From Bacteroidota bacterium (lineage in GTDB: Bacteria > Bacteroidota > Bacteroidia > Bacteroidales > Cfx3-03): a stretch of DNA of 62,473 nucleotides. The position numbers and the translations under genes are program-made. The notes beneath the pieces are model-generated. The model saw only the letters and a program-made list of their open reading frames with translations, was not told the DNA's origin and ran no database searches. Shown piece by piece: positions 7,370-16,972 of the stretch. Numbering within the stretch: position 1 is the first letter of the stretch; each line of letters begins with the position of its first letter. Location: the NCBI GenBank assembly GCA_013390605.1, contig JACAUB010000001.1:3490788-3553260 (forward strand), read 5' to 3'.

Positions 7370-9634
7370 ATGAAAAAAAGCTTAATAATCAAGACTTCTC
7401 ATTTTTTGCTTGGCTTGGTATTATCAGCTACTGCATTAAATGCACAAACTACCCTTACCGATTATAAAAGGGCTGATTCATTATTTAAAAATAATGAACG
7501 GGTTTATTCTATTAACATTCAGCCAACATGGCTTCCTGAATCGCACAATTTCTGGTATGTTAACTTCACCGGTAAAGGGAAAGAGTTTTTAATGGTTAAT
7601 ACGGATAAAAACACAAAGACAGTTGCCTTCGACCATGAAAAGTTAGCAAAAAAAATATCAGAAGTAACCGGAAAAAAGGAGTTACCCTACAAGCTCCCAA
7701 TCTCTTTTGTCACCTTTTCAAAAGATCAAAAGAGTGTGGAATTTGTCATAGATACTGTAAAATGGAAATATACTATCTCTGAAAACTCATTAAAAAAGGT
7801 TGAAAGAATCAAAGACAAATCTAATAAGGATGCTTACTGGGGAGATGAAGAAGGAGTCGACGACAGAAAAGGAAAGCCTATTATCTCACCGGATAAGACA
7901 CTTGAAGCGTTTATAAAGAATTTCAATGTCTATATCAGAGAGATCAAAACAAAAAAAGAGACTCAACTCAGTTATGATGGATCAGAAGGTGATTATTACT
8001 CAACATGGTTAATCTGGTCGCCCGATTCAAAGAAACTGGCTACATGTAAGGTAAGAGCCAACACCAAGCACATTATCAACTTTATTCGATCATCTCCAAC
8101 AGACCAGCTACAACCTAAACTGGAATCGAGAGACTATTTAAAACCCGGTGATGCCCTCCCTATAAAAAGACCTGCACTTTTCAATATTGAAGAGAAGAAA
8201 CAGATCACCATCAATTCAGCAGCATTTGAAAATCAATATTCATTAGACTTAACAGACTGGAGAAAAGATAGCAAAGCCTTCACCTTTGAGTTCAATCAGA
8301 GGGGACATCAGGCATATCAGATTGTATCTGTAAATGCTGAAACAGGAGAAACCAAGGTTATTATAGATGAACAGTGTAAAACCTTCTTTGACTATAGTGG
8401 AAAGAAATTCAGGTTTGATGTTCTGGATGGAAAAGAGATGATTTGGGCATCAGAGCGAGATGGCTGGAATCACTTATATCTTTTTGACGGTAAAACCGGA
8501 GTAGTTAAAAATCAAATTACTAAAGGAGATTGGGTTGTAAGAGAAGTTGTAAATGTTGATACTTTAGCCCGACAGATTATTTTCAAAGGTGCAGGAAAAG
8601 ATGCAGGAAAAGATCCCTACCTCGTACATTACTATCGGATTAACTTTGATGGGACCAACCTTGTAGACCTAACACCCGAAGATGCAAACCATACAGCAAC
8701 CTTCTCTTCGGATTGGAAGTATTTTGTTGATAGCTATTCACGCGTTGACCTTCCTCCGGTACATGTACTCCGTCAATCAACAGATGGGAAAATAGTCAGG
8801 GAATTAGAAAAAGCTAATATCGATGAACTATTAAAGACCGGATGGAAGATGCCTGAAGTCTTTAATACAAAAGGAAGAGATGGTAAAACAGATATATGGG
8901 GAATTATCGTTCGGCCTTCCAATTTCGACCCTTCGAAGAAATATCCAATCATTGAGTATATCTATGCTGGTCCTCACAGTGCCTTTGTTCCAAAATCATT
9001 TTTTGCATATAATGGATCAATGTCTCCTCTAGCAGAACTTGGATTTATTGTTGTTCAGATTGATGGAATGGGAACATCTTTACGTTCAAAAGCTTTTCAT
9101 GATGTATGCTGGAAGAACTTGAAAGATGCAGGTTTTCCTGACCGGATACTATGGATGAAAGCTGCTGCGCAGAAATACCCTTACATGGATATTACGAGAG
9201 TAGGAATTCATGGCACTTCTGCCGGTGGGCAAAATGCAATGGGGGCTGTGCTGTTTCATCCTGAGTTTTATAAAGTATCAGTTTCATCGTGTGGATGTCA
9301 CGATAACCGAATGGATAAAATATGGTGGAACGAGGCATGGATGAGTTATCCTATTGGCCCACAATACGATTCATGTTCAAATGTAAATAATGCATTCAGA
9401 CTAAAAGGAAAGTTATTGCTGATGGTTGGAGAGGTTGATGACAATGTAGATCCTGCAACTACTATGCAGGTAGTCAATGCACTTATCAAAGCCAACAAAG
9501 AGTTTGATCTGTTAGTATTACCTGGACTAAACCACACAGCAGGAGGAAAGTATGGAGAACGCAGAAGAAGAGATTTCTTTGTAAAAAATCTTCTGGGCTG
9601 TGAAACACCAGATTGGAACAGACTTGAACCATAA
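7370..9634 (+). CDS. S9 family prolyl oligopeptidase (DPP IV-type)
   Basis: A 754-aa secreted peptidase. The signal peptide is MKKSLIIKTSHFLLGLVLS...ALNAQ. An N-terminal beta-propeller (DPPIV_N, about residues 100-490) precedes an alpha/beta hydrolase domain. The catalytic serine is Ser617 in HGTSAGG, the acid lies in VDDNVD (residues 689-694), and the histidine is His722 in GLNHTAGG. Family members cut dipeptides, often after proline, from peptide N-termini in the periplasm; the exact specificity here is not readable. It is a single gene between two terminators. Confidence 0.9.
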   Translation: MKKSLIIKTSHFLLGLVLSATALNAQTTLTDYKRADSLFKNNERVYSINIQPTWLPESHNFWYVNFTGKGKEFLMVNTDKNTKTVAFDHEKLAKKISEVTGKKELPYKLPISFVTFSKDQKSVEFVIDTVKWKYTISENSLKKVERIKDKSNKDAYWGDEEGVDDRKGKPIISPDKTLEAFIKNFNVYIREIKTKKETQLSYDGSEGDYYSTWLIWSPDSKKLATCKVRANTKHIINFIRSSPTDQLQPKLESRDYLKPGDALPIKRPALFNIEEKKQITINSAAFENQYSLDLTDWRKDSKAFTFEFNQRGHQAYQIVSVNAETGETKVIIDEQCKTFFDYSGKKFRFDVLDGKEMIWASERDGWNHLYLFDGKTGVVKNQITKGDWVVREVVNVDTLARQIIFKGAGKDAGKDPYLVHYYRINFDGTNLVDLTPEDANHTATFSSDWKYFVDSYSRVDLPPVHVLRQSTDGKIVRELEKANIDELLKTGWKMPEVFNTKGRDGKTDIWGIIVRPSNFDPSKKYPIIEYIYAGPHSAFVPKSFFAYNGSMSPLAELGFIVVQIDGMGTSLRSKAFHDVCWKNLKDAGFPDRILWMKAAAQKYPYMDITRVGIHGTSAGGQNAMGAVLFHPEFYKVSVSSCGCHDNRMDKIWWNEAWMSYPIGPQYDSCSNVNNAFRLKGKLLLMVGEVDDNVDPATTMQVVNALIKANKEFDLLVLPGLNHTAGGKYGERRRRDFFVKNLLGCETPDWNRLEP

Positions 9635-9651
9635 AACACCGGCTTAAAAAG

Positions 9652-9697
9652 AAAGGAAAGGGGTACCGAACATTCGTCAGTACCCCTTTCCTTTTTA
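9652..9697. terminator. Strong bidirectional terminator between convergent genes
   Basis: AAAGGAAAGGGGTAC (9652-9666) and GTACCCCTTTCCTTT (from 9680) form a perfect 15-bp stem around a 13-base loop. There are A and T runs on both flanks. It sits between the S9 peptidase and the aldo/keto reductase, which end facing each other. Confidence 0.92.
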
Positions 9698-9711
9698 AAA
9701 AAGAGAAATAT

Positions 9712-10731
9712 TTAAGCTGAGAAATTCCAGAAAGGAGGCGTATTAACAATCTGGTCTATTTTATCCAATTCCTCCTGAGTAAATTGCAAATTATTTAAAG
9801 CCTTTAAGTTTTCAAGAATCTGTGCGGGTGAACTTGTGCCAATTAAAACAGAAGTCACTCTTTCGTCAGTTAGCTGCCATGCAATAGCCATCTGAGCAAG
9901 AGTTTGACCTCTTTCAAGTGCTATATTATGTAAACTTTTCACCTTTTCGATAAGTGGCAACACCTGATTTACTTTTAAAAAGCCACTTTCCTTGGCAGCC
10001 CTTGAATCTTCAGGAATCCCATTCAGATATTTTTCAGTCAGCACACCCTGTGCAAGGGGAGAGAACGAAATACACCCAACACCTTCTTTACGATGAAGTT
10101 CAAAAAGGTCTTTTTCAGCATCGCGAACCAACATTGAATAACGAAGCTGATCAATAAGACAGGGAACACCAGCTTCACGAAGCAGGATAATAATTTTTTC
10201 AGCTGCAGCAACCGGATATTTTGAAATAGCCACATAAAGTGCCTTCCCTGATTTTACAGCTTGAACAAGTGCACTAACAGTTTCTTCAAGCGGAGTATTC
10301 GGATCATAACGATGAGAATAGAAGACATCCACATAATCCAGGTTCATTCGTTTTAAACTCTGATCCAGACTAGCTAACATATGTTTACGTGATCCCCACT
10401 CACCATAAGGGCCAGGCCACATTTCATGACAAGCTTTCGTGGATACAAATAGTTCATCACGATAGCTGCGAAGATCATCTTTAAAAATACGTCCAAAGGT
10501 TTCTTCGGCTGATCCTGGAGGTGGACCATAATTATTGGCAAGGTCAATATTGCATATGCCATTATCAAAAGCCGTCAACAACATTTGACGAGAGTTGTTG
10601 TAAATATCAACATCGCCAAAGTTGTGCCATAACCCTAAAGAGATAGCGGGCAAAAGAATACCGCTCTTACCACATCTTCTATAAGGCATCTGTTTGTAAC
10701 GACCTGCATTGGCCGAATAATTCTTCATCAT
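9712..10731 (-). CDS. gpr: Aldo/keto reductase, YghZ/Gpr type
   Basis: A 339-aa NADPH-dependent aldo/keto reductase. Catalytic tetrad seen: Asp63 and Tyr68 (NIDLANNYG), Lys99 (STKA), His140 (YSHR). The sequences MPYRRCGKSG, ANNYGPPPGSAEETFGRI and HEMWPGPYGEWGSRK are characteristic of the E. coli YghZ group, which reduces L-glyceraldehyde 3-phosphate and other aldehydes. The start is placed at the ATG ATG of 10731, because a longer frame to 10845 would overlap nadE and lacks similarity. It is the last gene of the OMP-nadE-AKR operon, 13 bases after nadE. Confidence 0.92.
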   Translation of the reverse strand: MMKNYSANAGRYKQMPYRRCGKSGILLPAISLGLWHNFGDVDIYNNSRQMLLTAFDNGICNIDLANNYGPPPGSAEETFGRIFKDDLRSYRDELFVSTKACHEMWPGPYGEWGSRKHMLASLDQSLKRMNLDYVDVFYSHRYDPNTPLEETVSALVQAVKSGKALYVAISKYPVAAAEKIIILLREAGVPCLIDQLRYSMLVRDAEKDLFELHRKEGVGCISFSPLAQGVLTEKYLNGIPEDSRAAKESGFLKVNQVLPLIEKVKSLHNIALERGQTLAQMAIAWQLTDERVTSVLIGTSSPAQILENLKALNNLQFTQEELDKIDQIVNTPPFWNFSA

Positions 10732-10744
10732 AATCACCTTAATT

Positions 10745-12382
10745 TTACAATAAATATCTTGCAACGATTGGCATTCTTCGTCCTGAACCAAATGCCTTAT
10801 AGGATACACGCAGAATTGGAGGCGTTTGCTGACGCTTCCATTCATTACTATTTACCATTTTTAAAACTCTATTCACTATAGCAGCCTCATATCCGGCAGC
10901 AATAATTTCAGTGGGACCTTGACGTTTTTCAATATAGAGATATAATATCTGATCAAGTAAATCATATTCTGGTAATGAATCAGAATCTTTCTGATCAGGT
11001 CGTAGTTCAGCAGAAGGAGGTTTGGTGATACTATTTTCAGGGATGATCTCCTGATTACGATTGATATACCATGCTAACTTAAAGACATCGGTTTTGTATA
11101 CATCGCCTAATACCGAAATTCCACCACACATATCGCCATAAAGTGTTCCGTAACCAACAGCAGCCTCGCTCTTATTCGAGGTATTCAATAAAATATACCC
11201 TAATTTATTGGCCATACCCATTAAAAGAACAGCACGCGTTCGAGCCTGTATATTTTCTTCAGCCAAACCAAAAGGAATCCCATTAAACACTGGTTCTAAT
11301 GATTTCTCAAATGCGGAGAAGGCATCATCAATTGGAATCAGATCATACTGACAACCCAGATTTTTCGCCAACCCCACAGCATCATCAATGGAGTGTTCAG
11401 AAGAGTATCGCGAAGGGAGTAGAACAGCTCTCACATTTTCTGCTCCCAATGCCTCGGCAGCTAATGCCAGCGTAACAGCAGAATCAATACCTCCCGAAAG
11501 ACCTAATATGGCTTTTCCAAAATTCAACTTTTTAAAATAATCACGAATACCCATTACAAGAGCATCATGGATCAGCGCAATCTTATCCGGTGTTTCATTT
11601 TGAGTTATACGAATTCCTGTCTCTAGTGCATCAATATCAGTCACGCAGAAATCCTCTTCAAAAAATTTAGTCATACACTGAACAACGCCATGTTTATCAA
11701 CAACCATGGAACCACCATCAAATAATAGTTCGGTTTGAGCACCAACATGATTAACATATACTAGCGGAATCTGATATTTTGCAGTATTCCGAACCATAAT
11801 ATCCAACCTATCATGTGCTTGCTCCGAATGAAAAGGTGAAGCCGCAATATTAATCATCACATCAGGACTGAGTAGCGCCAGTTCATCCATTGGAGATTGA
11901 ATATAGAGTGGATTATCACTAATATTCCATAAGTCTTCGCAAATGGTTAAGGCAATATTCTTCCCTTTAAAAGGAATAATGGAGAATGATCTATTAGGTT
12001 CGAAATAACGATATTCATCAAAGATATCGTAAGTAGGCAGTAATGTTTTATGAACCTCCGCCTCAATTTTTCCATTGGCTAAAAAGAAAGCAGTATTATA
12101 TAATGGCTTTCCTTTAGGATTTGGATTAATGGAAGGGGCCCCTACGATGACGGCGATATCTTTACATTGTGCTGCTATGAGTTCAATCTGATCATAACAA
12201 CGATGGATAAAATCATCAAATTCAAGAAAATCTCTTGGGGGATATCCACAAATTGAGAGTTCTGCAAAGACAACTAAATCAGCTTGCTGACTTTTTGCTT
12301 TTTCAATATGATTAAGTATTTTGCGGGTATTTCCTTCAAAATCTCCAATCAGGTAATTAACCTGGGCAAGCGCAATCTTCAT
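10745..12382 (-). CDS. nadE: Glutamine-dependent NAD+ synthetase
   Basis: A 545-aa two-domain enzyme that amidates deamido-NAD to NAD+ using ATP and glutamine. The N-terminal nitrilase-type glutaminase shows the Glu-Lys-Cys triad: Glu41 (FAELSICGYPPRD), Lys112 (HKTLLPTYDIF), Cys148 (TICEDLWN). The C-terminal synthetase has the ATP pyrophosphatase P-loop SGGIDS at 296-301 and KSEAAVGYGTLYGDM further on. It lies 25 bases after the porin-like gene and 13 before the aldo/keto reductase. In flavobacteria nadE neighbours gldB; here gldB is nearby but on the opposite strand. Confidence 0.96.
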   Translation of the reverse strand: MKIALAQVNYLIGDFEGNTRKILNHIEKAKSQQADLVVFAELSICGYPPRDFLEFDDFIHRCYDQIELIAAQCKDIAVIVGAPSINPNPKGKPLYNTAFFLANGKIEAEVHKTLLPTYDIFDEYRYFEPNRSFSIIPFKGKNIALTICEDLWNISDNPLYIQSPMDELALLSPDVMINIAASPFHSEQAHDRLDIMVRNTAKYQIPLVYVNHVGAQTELLFDGGSMVVDKHGVVQCMTKFFEEDFCVTDIDALETGIRITQNETPDKIALIHDALVMGIRDYFKKLNFGKAILGLSGGIDSAVTLALAAEALGAENVRAVLLPSRYSSEHSIDDAVGLAKNLGCQYDLIPIDDAFSAFEKSLEPVFNGIPFGLAEENIQARTRAVLLMGMANKLGYILLNTSNKSEAAVGYGTLYGDMCGGISVLGDVYKTDVFKLAWYINRNQEIIPENSITKPPSAELRPDQKDSDSLPEYDLLDQILYLYIEKRQGPTEIIAAGYEAAIVNRVLKMVNSNEWKRQQTPPILRVSYKAFGSGRRMPIVARYLL

Positions 12383-12407
12383 AATTTCAGATCAGGTGTA
12401 AAAAATA

Positions 12408-13100
12408 TCAAAAATAGATTCCGACATTAAATTCGAGAATATTCGAAATCATTTTAGGATCGCTGGTATTGTATGGGCTTTTTTTAATAATATCAGTAAA
12501 CCCATTATTAAAATTAAGACCACCAAATACTTTTAAATTATCACGTAAGGAATATTCAGCACCAACGCCAATCAATAAACTCTCACGAATAAATGCTGTA
12601 ATATTATCACTATTAATATTTTCAGAGAGTACTCCAATAGAACTTTGGGAAGGTGCAGTAGGTATAATCGTTCGATCGACACGTGCATTTAAACGAAATG
12701 CTGTTCCCAACCCCATCTGTCCATAAAAGGAAAGCTTGTCCACCTCTCTGGTACGGATCTTTAACATAACGGGTAATTCAAGATATTTTATTGTATAGGT
12801 CTCCTTAAAATTAGCAGGATTACTATTGTATGTTCCTAAATAACTCGTTTTACCACCTGCAAAGTGAATATTAAATCCGCTTACACCATAAAGATTATCC
12901 TGAATAGGAACATCACAAAGCGCACCCCACGAAAAACCAAGAATGGCTCCATCAGAATGTACATTATCAGAATTAGACTTTAACCAACTTATGTTAGGCC
13001 CCATTCTGAATGAGAAATAAAAGGGTTTCACACTTTCCTGTCCATAGACAGTCGTTGAAAATAAAATCAATAAAGCAATCAATACATTAGTGGTTTTCAT
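12408..13100 (-). CDS. Outer-membrane beta-barrel protein (PorT-like, OMP_b-brl_2)
   Basis: A 230-aa protein with a signal peptide (MKTTNVLIALLILFSTTVYGQ) and alternating amphipathic strands ending in NILEFNVGIYF, a typical barrel C-terminus with a final aromatic. Patterns such as KYLELPVMLKIRT and GLNFNNGF are usual for the PF13568 family that includes PorT of the type IX secretion system. General membership is clear, but specific identity as PorT is not. First gene of the operon leading to nadE. A possible -7 element TAAATTTG lies at 13192-13199 on the minus strand. Confidence 0.8.
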   Translation of the reverse strand: MKTTNVLIALLILFSTTVYGQESVKPFYFSFRMGPNISWLKSNSDNVHSDGAILGFSWGALCDVPIQDNLYGVSGFNIHFAGGKTSYLGTYNSNPANFKETYTIKYLELPVMLKIRTREVDKLSFYGQMGLGTAFRLNARVDRTIIPTAPSQSSIGVLSENINSDNITAFIRESLLIGVGAEYSLRDNLKVFGGLNFNNGFTDIIKKSPYNTSDPKMISNILEFNVGIYF

Positions 13101-13464
13101 CAGTAAATAATTTTTTAAATTTAAGGCTGATGAAACGTGTATATCAAATTCACACCAATGTTAGTGTCTATAAAATATGCTCGTTTCATAGCAAATTTAT
13201 TTTCCAAATAGACTAACAAAAAATAGGCCGAACTTTTAAACGTTTGTACATTCTTAATGATAAAGAGCAAAATTACAAAACACTTTGCTCTAATTTATGG
13301 TTTTTGAAAATTTAGCATGATCTTTGTTTATATTTGTGTATAAACCAACTGCTGACAAAACACATTATTATTAAGATTGGCAATAATTAACGCGTTCATA
13401 AACTTTTAAATACAAAACATCAGCGTTTGAATTATTAAAACATTTTAAAACTAAAATCTCTATC
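13101..13464. promoter_or_regulatory. Divergent intergenic region with two candidate promoters
   Basis: This 364-base gap separates two divergent porin-like genes. For the plus-strand gene, TTG at 13304-13306 and TATATTTG at 13329-13336 fit the Bacteroidota -33/-7 pattern, though the spacing of 22 is slightly long. For the minus-strand nadE operon, TAAATTTG lies at 13192-13199 with CAA (TTG on the minus strand) at 13217-13219, where the spacing of 17 is short. No coding frame is seen. Confidence 0.4.
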
Positions 13465-14052
13465 ATGAAAAAGTTGCTTTTCGTTTTAGCTGCACTTTTA
13501 ATAACAGGGGCTGCTAATGCTCAATTTAGTTTCGGACCCAAAATAGGAGTTAACCTTTCGCAGGTAACAACTAACCTCAATACCATCAATGACCAAATGA
13601 AGACCGGACTTCAAATCGGAGCTTTTGTCCGTGTCGGATCCAAAGTTTATCTTCAACCTGAATTTCTATATAGCACAGGTGGTGTAAAGCTTTCAAATGT
13701 TCCAATTGGCTCTCCAACTAATATCAATGTAAAATCTATTGATGTTCCTTTGATGCTTGGCACAAGAGTTATCAATCTGAAGGTAGCCAATTTACGATTG
13801 ATGGCCGGACCAGTTGCTTCATTTATAGTAGATAAACAAGTTGATTATAATGGAGCAGTTACTGCCACGAAAGAAGTTTCTATAAAGAATGCAAACTGGA
13901 AAGCTCAATTTGGTGCAGGATTAGACATTCTGATGTTTTCATTGGATGTACGTTATTCATATGATCTAAACAACTCGATGGAACAGCAAGCAAAAGAATT
14001 TAATTGGGAGAAAAACTCTGTCAATGTAACATTAGGATGGAAACTATTCTAA
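13465..14052 (+). CDS. Outer-membrane beta-barrel protein (porin family)
   Basis: A 195-aa protein. The signal peptide MKKLLFVLAALLITGAANAQ is followed by FSFGPKIGVNLSQV, the usual opening of PF13568/PF13505-like small barrels in Bacteroidota. It has alternating hydrophobic strands (GAFVRVGSKVYLQPEFLYS, SIDVPLMLGTRV) and ends in NVTLGWKLF. The specific function is unknown. It is transcribed alone, with a perfect 18-bp terminator 17 bases after the stop. Confidence 0.82.
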   Translation: MKKLLFVLAALLITGAANAQFSFGPKIGVNLSQVTTNLNTINDQMKTGLQIGAFVRVGSKVYLQPEFLYSTGGVKLSNVPIGSPTNINVKSIDVPLMLGTRVINLKVANLRLMAGPVASFIVDKQVDYNGAVTATKEVSIKNANWKAQFGAGLDILMFSLDVRYSYDLNNSMEQQAKEFNWEKNSVNVTLGWKLF

Positions 14053-14068
14053 TTCAAAACTTAACGAT

Positions 14069-14111
14069 AAAAGCAAAGGCTGTCTCGATAAATGAGACAG
14101 CCTTTGCTTTT
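14069..14111 (+). terminator. Strong intrinsic terminator, 18-bp perfect stem
   Basis: AAAAGCAAAGGCTGTCTC (14069-14086) pairs without mismatch with GAGACAGCCTTTGCTTTT (14094-14111) around GATAAAT. T-rich sequence follows. It closes the small porin gene. Confidence 0.95.
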
Positions 14112-14263
14112 ATTATAAAATTAAATTTAAAAAACATTTATCGATTAACTGTATTTTTGTGACTCGGTTTGAAGAAGTTCATTACCTACTTTTTTGAATG
14201 AAGCATATCTCAATTTTAGAATAGCAAAACAGCTTTTAAACTGCATCTATAATTTCAACATCC

Positions 14264-15274
14264 ATGAATAACCAAAGACTTTTAAAGCTTTTTTTTATTC
14301 CATTTATAGCACTTATTGTTGGTTGTCATCAAACGGACCAGCCTAAATTCAAGGCAGATACTTCAAAAATTGACCTCCAACCGATAAAAATTAAAAGGTA
14401 CGATAAGGCATTTTTTGCTGTAAACCCTTCTCATTTCAAAGAAGGGCTCATTGCAATAGCACCAAGCTATCCACTATTTTTAAAAATCAATCTGAACGAC
14501 ACATCTATCATCAACGATTTAAAACGATTTGCAGTCGATACCTCAATACGAAAGCTTTCTAATGATGTACAGAAGAAGTATTCAAATATTTCGCCTATAG
14601 AGAATCAATTAACCGATGCATTTAAGCGTACAGCTTTCTTTTTCAAAGGATATACAGCCCCACAGATTTATACCTATATTTCCGGGTTAGACTATCTATA
14701 TCCGATAAGATATGATGGCGACAATATGGCCATCAGCATCGACCTTTATTTAGGAAAAGATTATCTCCAATATAAAAAAGTACAACTGCCTAATTATAAG
14801 ATCAGAAACATGACACCAGAGCGATTACTGCCAGATTGTATGACAGAGGTGGCGAAATTAATTCTATCTGATATAAAACCCGGAAATACATTACTCGACA
14901 AAATGATATATGAGGGAAAAGTCCTCCTTTTTCTGGATGCAGTAATACCTGAGACACCCGATAGTATAAAAATAGGATATACTTCAAACCAATTAACATG
15001 GTGTAATAAAAACGCTAGTAATATCTGGAAATATTTTATTGAGAACAAACTACTCTATGCATCAAATCCTGAGCTAACGAAGAAATTCATTCAAGATAGT
15101 CCATTTACAACTTCATTTGGAAGAGAATCAGCTCCTCGGTTTGGAGCCTGGACCGGATGGCAAATTATTCGTGAGTTCATGAATAAAAACAGTTCTGTAT
15201 CCATAGAACAACTATTTAAGATGACCGATAGTCAGACAATACTAGAGAAATCAGGATACAAACCAGAAGAATGA
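14264..15274 (+). CDS. gldB: Gliding motility lipoprotein GldB
   Basis: A 336-aa lipoprotein. The signal sequence has lipobox LIVGC, with Cys21 as lipidation site. Then come IKRYDKAFFAV...HFKEGLIAIAPSYPLF, and further on YPIRYDGDNMAISIDLYLGKDY, features of the GldB family. In Flavobacterium, GldB is needed for gliding and supports type IX secretion; its molecular role is unclear. It occurs alone here, without gldC directly downstream. It converges with the DUF1289 gene, whose stop is 12 bases away. Confidence 0.88.
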   Translation: MNNQRLLKLFFIPFIALIVGCHQTDQPKFKADTSKIDLQPIKIKRYDKAFFAVNPSHFKEGLIAIAPSYPLFLKINLNDTSIINDLKRFAVDTSIRKLSNDVQKKYSNISPIENQLTDAFKRTAFFFKGYTAPQIYTYISGLDYLYPIRYDGDNMAISIDLYLGKDYLQYKKVQLPNYKIRNMTPERLLPDCMTEVAKLILSDIKPGNTLLDKMIYEGKVLLFLDAVIPETPDSIKIGYTSNQLTWCNKNASNIWKYFIENKLLYASNPELTKKFIQDSPFTTSFGRESAPRFGAWTGWQIIREFMNKNSSVSIEQLFKMTDSQTILEKSGYKPEE

Positions 15275-15286
15275 ACAATTAAATAG

Positions 15287-15466
15287 CTATTTTTTATTTT
15301 CCAGCTTAGATCTTCTAATCTCCAAATCATTAACGATTTCGCTTTTCTGATCATTCGTTAAACGAGGCCAGGAAATAATCTCACGGACAGTTCGCAAACA
15401 ACCTCCGCAGGTTCCATCACTTGTTAATCCGCATCTTCCTGTGCAAGGGCTTTCAATATCAATCAT
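15287..15466 (-). CDS. DUF1289 protein, small Cys-rich (59 aa)
   Basis: Read on the minus strand from ATG at 15466 to TAG at 15287. It contains SPCTGRCGLTSDGTCGGC, then LRTVREIISWPRLTNDQK. Four cysteines in C-x3-C-x7-C-x2-C and the (E/R)I-x-x-W-x-x-(M/L)(T/S) element are the DUF1289 signature (E. coli YdhL type, often called Fe-S or zinc-ribbon-like). The function is unknown. It is convergent with gldB, leaving only 12 bases between stop codons. Too short for ordinary gene calling but convincing by motif. Confidence 0.85.
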   Translation of the reverse strand: MIDIESPCTGRCGLTSDGTCGGCLRTVREIISWPRLTNDQKSEIVNDLEIRRSKLENKK

Positions 15467-15823
15467 GGTTTAATTATCTAATAAATTACTGTCTAAACCC
15501 TTGATTTAAGCAGATTGTTCAATTACATTTCCATGAATTAATCAAAAATGTCAGAGAAGAATTATTGTCTACAATAGTAATCCGTAGAAAATTATTGTCA
15601 CTTCGTCCACTTAAAAGAAACCTGCTTATAGATATCAATGATTACGAGGAGATTCTATTCAAGTAGTTGAAGTGACAATTATGTTATAAAGATAAATCGA
15701 ACGCTCCAAAACAATTTAAACGAATCCATTTTTCTAGATCGAGACAACCTTCTTTTGTAGATTTTCAATCTCCACTCAACGTTTATATTATGATTTGGGC
15801 AGGAACTTCTTTTATCTGGTTAA
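15467..15823. other. Intergenic region with a spaced inverted repeat
   Basis: No credible gene is present in these 357 bases. They contain a spaced inverted repeat (15591-15682) and a nearby partial direct copy of the same motif (AATTATTGTC at 15571-15580), described separately. The minus-strand operon ends just downstream at 15824. Confidence 0.5.
15591..15682. repeat. Spaced inverted repeat ATTATTGTCACTTC / GAAGTGACAATTAT
   Basis: ATTATTGTCACTTC at 15591-15604 is the reverse complement of GAAGTGACAATTAT at 15669-15682 except for one base. The 64-base spacer has no coding content. It could be a small degenerate mobile-element remnant or a long-range hairpin. Confidence 0.55.
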
Positions 15824-16948
15824 TTAAAGAATCAGATGAGGGACGAACCGACTTTTATTATCCGTTATCAAATTATTGGACTCTCGAATTCCAATACCAG
15901 CCGGTTCCTGTCCTATAACCCAACTTCCAATTACAGGATAGTTCCCATTGAAATTAGGCAATTCGCACAACTGTTGATAAATGAACCCCTCTTCACCATA
16001 TTCACCACCGGTATGTTCCACTGTATAAAAATCGCGGACCAGTTCAATATTCGCACCTTCGCGTGACAGGATCGGTTTCTTTACATAACTTGTTAATCCA
16101 TTCTGCTCAAAGAAAGCCGGTAACAGATAAGGGCAGTCGGGAAAAAGTTTCCACAATATTGGCAAAATGGCTTTGTTTGATAAAATCATTTTCCATGATG
16201 GTTCTATCCAAAAGCTTTCAGCCTCTTTTAGGTGTGGGCCAAAAGTCTCATTAACCAACCACTCATAAGGATACAGTTTAAAGATATTTAGCATAACATC
16301 TTCGTCCAGATCAACAAACTCCCTTCTTCCATCATCCCAACCAATCTCGTCCATGTAAATAAACCGGGCATCCAATCCTGCCTGGATAGCACAATCGCGC
16401 ATATACTGCGTTGTAGTATAATCTTCCAGAGAGTCGCGGACACACGAAAGATATAATGGAGCAGGATGAAGATAATCAGCCAGATATTTCCAGGTATCAA
16501 CTAACTTTTCATGGATTGAATTAAACTGATCAGCTTTCGGATAAACATCTTGCAACCAATACCATTGCACAATACTCCCTTCAAAAAGAGAGGTTGGCGT
16601 ATCTGCATTGAACTCTAAAAGCTTGAGCGAGTTACCATCAAAACTAAAATCGAAACGACCATATATTGCAGGAGCATCATCATTCCAGCTCTTCTCAATA
16701 TGAGGGATAAACCATTGTGGAATATGAAACTGGGCATATAGTTTCTGATCAATCACATATTGAACAGCTTCCAAACAACGATCCCAAAGTTCTGACGTCG
16801 CTTTTTCTATTAACTCAATTTCACGCATAGGGAAAGAATAATATGCACTCTCATCCCAATAAGTTTCTTCTAACGTATGAAATTCAAATCCTATCTCTTC
16901 TACTTTCTGTTGCCAGTTATCTCTGGGCTTTATCGTATAACGCTGCAT
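15824..16948 (-). CDS. Glutathionylspermidine synthase-family ATP-grasp ligase (YgiC/YjfC-like)
   Basis: A 374-aa protein similar to the amidase-less synthetase half of Gsp enzymes, as in E. coli YgiC and YjfC. Seen: APAIYGRFDFSFDGNSLKLLEFNADTPTSLFE near residues 105-140 (the LLEFNADTPTSL block is diagnostic), an ATP-grasp lysine region in SYVKKPILSREGANIEL, and GSWVIGQEPAGIGIRE near the end. These enzymes form an amide bond at the cost of ATP; the real substrate of the YgiC group is not known. It is the last gene of an operon with two lipoproteins, as ygiB precedes ygiC in E. coli. Confidence 0.88.
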   Translation of the reverse strand: MQRYTIKPRDNWQQKVEEIGFEFHTLEETYWDESAYYSFPMREIELIEKATSELWDRCLEAVQYVIDQKLYAQFHIPQWFIPHIEKSWNDDAPAIYGRFDFSFDGNSLKLLEFNADTPTSLFEGSIVQWYWLQDVYPKADQFNSIHEKLVDTWKYLADYLHPAPLYLSCVRDSLEDYTTTQYMRDCAIQAGLDARFIYMDEIGWDDGRREFVDLDEDVMLNIFKLYPYEWLVNETFGPHLKEAESFWIEPSWKMILSNKAILPILWKLFPDCPYLLPAFFEQNGLTSYVKKPILSREGANIELVRDFYTVEHTGGEYGEEGFIYQQLCELPNFNGNYPVIGSWVIGQEPAGIGIRESNNLITDNKSRFVPHLIL

Positions 16949-16972
16949 GATCTACAAATAATATTTAAGGAA

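Noticed and set aside
12408..13100. Naming this porin-like gene porT
   Set aside because: The family (PF13568) is too broad, and the neighbours do not match known porT loci.
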